DNA of 64,000 nucleotides from Tragulus kanchil (Eukaryota; Chordata; Mammalia; Artiodactyla; Tragulidae), in contig JAIOJX010000004.1 in NCBI GenBank assembly GCA_022376925.1, forward strand, positions 122,103,123-122,167,122, written 5' to 3'. Both the position numbers and the translations under genes were made by a program. Every line of letters starts with the position of its first letter. Within the stretch, counting starts at the first letter, position 1. Under the pieces are notes generated by a model that was not told the origin of the DNA, made no database searches, and saw only the letters and a program-made list of their open reading frames with translations. Below are positions 59,561-64,000 of this stretch, piece after piece.

Positions 59561-61461
59561 AGTTCAATAAGTAGTCAGTGTGAAAGAGTTATTAATGAGG
59601 CATTCTACATATTTTTGATAGTTTCTAAAATTCAGTATGTATTTTACACATATAACACAACTCAATTCAGATAATAAATTTTCATGGGAGATACTTACTC
59701 TGTATTTAGACTTCATAAACTTACTTAAAAAGCAAGCTGAGGGCTTCCCTGGTGGTCAAGTGGGTAAAGAGTCCGCCTTGCAGTGCAAGGGACACCAGTT
59801 CAATCCCTCGCCCAGGAAGATCCCATGTGCCATGGAGCAGCTGGACCCGTGTGTTCAATTACAAGCCAGCACTCTGGAGCGCATGCGCCCAGAGCTGGTG
59901 CTCTGCAATGAGAGGCCACAGCAATGGAAGGCCCACACAGGCCCAAGAATAAAAATGGATGAAAATAAATAAATAAAAAAACAATAAAAGAGGCCAAAAT
60001 TAAAAAAAAAAAAATATGTAAACTGAAACTGACATACCCAAGTTGTTTCAAACATTCACAAAAGTTTTCTAATGACTGAACTGTGTATGAGTTTTTCCCT
60101 TTAAATTTAAAATCATATAAAATTGAAAATACTTACCATATTTCAAGTACTAGGTAGGCACATTGGCTATCAACTACTGTATCAAGCATCAAAGACTTAT
60201 TCTTTTTGTTAGACCATTAACTGAGTACAGTATCTCATATTTCTATCTGGTATGAGATTTGTTCCTATAATAAAATTTATCTCATTGGTCACCAAACAAT
60301 CTTTATCTTCCATGAAATATTGTAATCATTAATGTTAGCTAGTTCAAATGAATGTTTTAGATGCAAAGCAAAGTCAAGAGTCATATAACAGCATGCTACA
60401 TGGCCTGGCAAAGCTGCATTTCTGGACTTACCTCCCATACAGCGGTCCTCTGCCCCAGTCAATATTCAGCTGAGACTTTCTGCTACTCCTGGAACATACC
60501 AAGCATGGTCCTCACAAACTTTGCACTTGGTGCTCTCTTTCTCTAGAACACTCTTCTTGCAGAGATCTATAAGCCTTGCTCCCTCCTTCCCCTCAGATCT
60601 CTACTCAACTCTCACCTTATTAAAAAAAACTTCCTAATCAACTATGTAAAATATTATTAGTTCAATAAGTAGTCAGTGTGAAAGAGTTATTAATGAGGCA
60701 TTCTACATATTTTTGATAGTTTCTAAAATTCAGTATGTATTTTACACATATAACACAACTCAATTCAGATAATAAATTTTCATGGGAGATACTTACTCTG
60801 TATTTAGACTTCATAAACTTACTTAAAAAGCAAGCTGAGGGCTTCCCTGGTGGTCAAGTGGGTAAAGAGTCCGCCTTGCAGTGCAAGGGACACCAGTTCA
60901 ATCCCTCGCCCAGGAAGATCCCATGTGCCATGGAGCAGCTGGACCCGTGTGTTCAATTACAAGCCAGCACTCTGGAGCGCATGCGCCCAGAGCTGGTGCT
61001 CTGCAATGAGAGGCCACAGCAATGGAAGGCCCACACAGGCCCAAGAATAAAAATGGATGAAAATAAATAAATAAAAAAACAATAAAAGAGGCCAAAATTA
61101 AAAAAAAAAAAATATGTAAACTGAAACTGACATACCCAAGTTGTTTCAAACATTCACAAAAGTTTTCTAATGACTGAACTGTGTATGAGTTTTTCCCTTT
61201 AAATTTAAAATCATATAAAATTGAAAATACTTACCATATTTCAAGTACTAGGTAGGCACATTGGCTATCAACTACTGTATCAAGCATCAAAGACTTATTC
61301 TTTTTGTTAGACCATTAACTGAGTACAGTATCTCATATTTCTATCTGGTATGAGATTTGTTCCTATAATAAAATTTATCTCATTGGTCACCAAACAATCT
61401 TTATCTTCCATGAAATATTGTAATCATTAATGTTAGCTAGTTCAAATGAATGTTTTAGATG
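59265..61461. repeat. tandem duplication D19 (1099 bp x2)
   Basis: 59265-60363 is repeated as 60364-61461. Junction microhomology GCAAAG (GATGCAAAGCAAAGTC blends GATGCAAAGGCC and TTCAAAGCAAAATC). One C-run difference (CTTCCCTAATC versus CTTCCTAATC). Confidence 0.96.
59741..60013 (+). mobile_element. family-A SINE (older copy)
   Basis: GGGCTTCCCTGGTGGTCAAG, box B AGTTCAATCCCTCG (two changes), body with CTCTGGAGCGCATGCGCCCA, no C-rich tract, A tail. No clear target duplication. The D19 copy is at 60839-61111. Confidence 0.88.
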
Positions 61462-61849
61462 CAAAGGCCAATATGCACCATTATTTTCTTGTCACCAAAT
61501 TCCAAGAATATACATACATTTGTGTGTACAGAAGAGAGTTTCTTTTCCTCTATAACATTTCTTGACCTCTATTGAGCTAAATAACTAAAAATTAATTCAA
61601 GGTCATCTGGTATTTCATTTGATCTTGACACAGACAAGACCTGACTTGTCAGGCAAAACTTGACTTAAGCAGATGAATTTGCTATTTATTTTCACTTTCT
61701 GACCACCAATGGGTCTTGCCTCATTTCCCAAGGAAACAAACACTAGTCTCTAGACCAAAAAGGATACTCTATTCCAAATCCCACAAAGCTGAGTTTAGGA
61801 ACAGCTGACTTTAGACATAACATTATAAAGGGTAAGCGACACTAGTTTT
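61462..61849. other. gene-free interval
   Basis: Nothing recognised. Confidence 0.45.
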
Positions 61850-61862
61850 AAAAATTACTGAG

Positions 61863-62155
61863 GGGCTTCCCTGAGAACACCACCTTGCAGTGCAAGGGGT
61901 GCCGTTCGATCCCTGGCCAGGGAAAACCCCATATGCCGGAGCGGCTGGACCGATGTGTCCAATTACCGAGCTGTAGCTCTGGAGCGCATGCGCCCAGAGC
62001 CGGTGTTCTGCGACAACAGAGGCCACTGCGATGGGAAGCCCACACAGGCCAAAGAACAAAGATGGATGAAAATAGATAAATGAAAGACCAAGAGAAGTGG
62101 CCCGCCTGCCCCCCTCCCTCCCCACCCCTTCCTCCCCAAAAATAAATAAAGAAAT
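61863..62155 (+). mobile_element. family-A SINE lacking box A
   Basis: Exact 14-bp target-site duplication AAAAATTACTGAGG at 61850-61863 and 62156-62169. The head goes from GGGCTTCCCTGA straight to GAACACCACC, so the box A region is gone. The body is full with perfect hairpin arms. Confidence 0.93.
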
Positions 62156-62454
62156 AAAAATTACTGAGGATCAACATTCATAGACATATCACCTGAATGA
62201 GTATTTAAGGTGCCTGAAAATCCTGCTGAGGATTCTAATATCCTAAACAGCCTACAGGAAATAGACATATCTATGACATTTTCCCAATCTGGACATAGCA
62301 TTAAAGTTCCAGGAGGGTTTTAAGCATGCTTGTGCAGCCTGAAGAAAATCCAAAATGCAGCTGAATGTCAGAGTGCAGGAACAGCAAAAGAAAAAAAAAA
62401 GCATTTCAGGAATTTAGGATCTATGAAACCCTCACAAATTCAGACGTGAGCTGC

Positions 62455-62530
62455 ATCACGAACAATAAGCGTTTACAGAACACCTGCTGTGTGCAAGACA
62501 CACTGCTTCTCCCTGTGATTAAATTAAATC
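62455..62530 (-). mobile_element. MIR-like fragment (antisense)
   Basis: AATAAGCGTTTACAGAACAC, CTGCTGTGTGCAAGACAC and GATTAAATTAAATCCTC fit an antisense MIR 3' half. Confidence 0.5.
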
Positions 62531-63844
62531 CTCTCTGCTTAAGCATCAGAGACCACCCTACTTGTGTTCTCTAAAAGCACAAGTCCATATATCTGTCAGG
62601 CCACAGCATTCCTTCTTATTATAGTCGATAACCCCTTTCAACCCAGTCCTTGACTCAGAAAAGTGCTGGAAAAGTCCACGGATACCTCTCATGGGATAAC
62701 TAATCGTACTTATGTTCCTTTTCAGTTTGCCCACAATTATTGTCTAAAATACTTTGGAAGTCTATTTCTACCTAAGGGGACAATTTTTACAACAAGTCTG
62801 TAATTCATCACATTTACTCCATCACTGCCTATTCCATCTTCCTAAAACATCCTTCTAAACCACCTAAGTCATCCCACAATTTTCTGATCAGAAAACCTCT
62901 ACTCCAAATAAACATTGCATATTTCTAAGTGTGTATATATTTTTGATAGATAGATAAGAGTGAGTGAATTTCATTCATCTCTAAAATATACTGTAAACCT
63001 CTTGAATTCAGAAAACACATCTTTCACCATTTTCCTACTGTCTCACCCACAGCTTGATGTGCATTTCTATCAAACTTTTGCAGGCATTGAAACAAACTGA
63101 AATTCTGCTTTCAAAAGTGCAAGCATGAGATAATTCTGGTAGATAAGATTTCATTTTCAGAGTAGGAATAAAGGGATAAAGTAATCCCCATAGATCCCAC
63201 TCTAGACCTCCCCGGCCAGCTGCTGTGACTCTTCACCTGGCCCCTCTTGGGAAACACAGGAAAAAGAAAAATGAGAGCTCAGGACACAGCCTGGACATGG
63301 CCCTAGGCTAGGATTTGCTAGTAAGTAAACAGCTTCTGACCTGAACTTGCTAGCATTCTCTCTCTATGAGACAGCAACAGAGATGGAAGGGGTACAATGG
63401 GGCTCCTAATTTTCAGTAGGCCTTCAAGTCAGATCACTTTACACTCATACATTTTATCACTTGAACACACTGACTTTCCCAAAAGGGTGCCCTCTCAAGT
63501 TAGATATTCAGGATCAAAAAACAAACCACTGGAATCAAAGCCCACCAGCCACAAAGAATATCCACTTAGGTTAAATATATCCACTCAGTTGTCCAAACTG
63601 GATTCTATTTCAAGTACACATGGTCGTCATCACTTTGTTTTCTAGTATTGGTGCTTTCACTTACAGCTAAAGAAATTTTACCTCCATCTTTATCATGTTT
63701 CCTTAAAAGGTCCAAAATACAAAGTTTATCTTACCTATGAAATGTAAGATAAAGGAGAAGAATTTGTTTCAAACTGTACTCCTGTATATATATATAAACT
63801 GTAATATAATAAAGTTTTTTAAAATTATTAGTAATAATACTTTA

Positions 63845-63920
63845 TGCTTATATGGTGTTCATTCTTACAACAGGCACTATTCTAGGAGCTTTAGATATGT
63901 TAAATCATTTAATCACAATT
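63845..63920 (-). mobile_element. MIR/L2-like fragment (antisense)
   Basis: AACAGGCACTATTCTAGGAG then TTAAATCATTTAATCACAAT resembles an antisense MIR or L2 tail. Confidence 0.5.
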
Positions 63921-64000
63921 TATTAATTGTAACAAATTTTTTCCAAGTCATATTCAAGTCCCACAGAATCCAAAAAAATAGAAAAATGAATATCAGAATT

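Larger units (their letters stand above)
62170..64000. other. gene-free interval at window end
   Basis: Unique AT-rich sequence with two short MIR-like fragments (62455-62530 and 63845-63920). A frame at 63397-63645 has no recognisable family feature and no splice context. Confidence 0.45.

Noticed and set aside
1570..61461. A satellite, gene-cluster array or CRISPR-like direct repeat system
   Set aside because: The repeated units share no sequence with one another. Each is only doubled, and there are no short regularly spaced repeats with spacers.
1570..61461. Two haplotypes placed in tandem (haplotypic false duplication)
   Set aside because: Haplotype copies should differ by scattered SNPs and have varied lengths. 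Here length is uniform and differences are mainly run lengths and junction-edge gaps. Unmerged short overlaps fit better, though a haplotype contribution cannot be excluded.
5894..62155. Glu-like tRNA genes (box A and box B present many times)
   Set aside because: The heads are SINE-embedded, lack a complete foldable cloverleaf with acceptor stem, and are followed by SINE bodies and target-site duplications.

Overview
This window is nuclear DNA from a ruminant (Artiodactyla), intergenic or intronic, with no protein-coding exon or RNA gene that I can support. The identification rests on ruminant-specific repeats: BovB (RTE-type LINE) 3' ends, Bov-A and Bov-tA SINEs, L1_BT-like 3' ends and an 81-bp mariner-type MITE. 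Older L1M, L2 and MIR relics place it among placental mammals. Every Bov-A copy I can see is a monomer. I see no dimeric Bov-A2, the form that dominates cattle, sheep and deer. Together with a CpG-rich, apparently young tRNA-Glu-type SINE that I do not recognise from Bos, this hints at a lineage outside Pecora such as a chevrotain (Tragulidae). That placement is inference.

The dominant structure is 19 head-to-tail duplications of 1.06-1.15 kb between about 1570 and 61461. Each is present exactly twice, and their flanks overlap in places so that some stretches occur three times. Copies are nearly identical. Their differences are mainly homopolymer-length changes and small gaps, many within about 100 bp of a junction, and several junctions hold a garbled, shortened version of neighbouring sequence. 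Nineteen independent events of one size in 64 kb is implausible biology, so I read this as systematic unmerged contig or read overlaps in the assembly. Collapsing them would remove about 21 kb and leave about 43 kb of real sequence.

Layout: 1-4000 is AT-rich unique sequence; 4000-7650 holds the MITE, Bov-tA, a family-A SINE and a MIR; 8600-11340 is an L1M relic loaded with L1_BT and family-A SINEs; 15890-20400 is a long degraded L1M; 21000-25250 has Bov-A, family-A SINEs and BovB; 25790-30140 has a CHR SINE, an ancient repeat and L2; 30140-31630 is the longest repeat-free and duplication-free stretch; 31640-35150 has Bov-tA, BovB and MIR; 36000-42330 is repeat-poor; 42330-46500 has Bov-tA and a possible LTR; 50150-53060 has MIR and family-A SINEs; 54550-59560 has a family-A SINE, BovB, an antisense L1M and a sense L2; 59740-62170 has more family-A SINEs.

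The most interesting biology is the family-A SINE: about 300 bp, a tRNA-Glu-type head, a GC-rich body with a hairpin, a C-rich tract and an (AAAT)n tail. It occurs at 12 independent loci (18 physical copies because of the duplications), all on the + strand. Nine loci have clear 12-15 bp target-site duplications of the L1-endonuclease type, and two more have imperfect ones.
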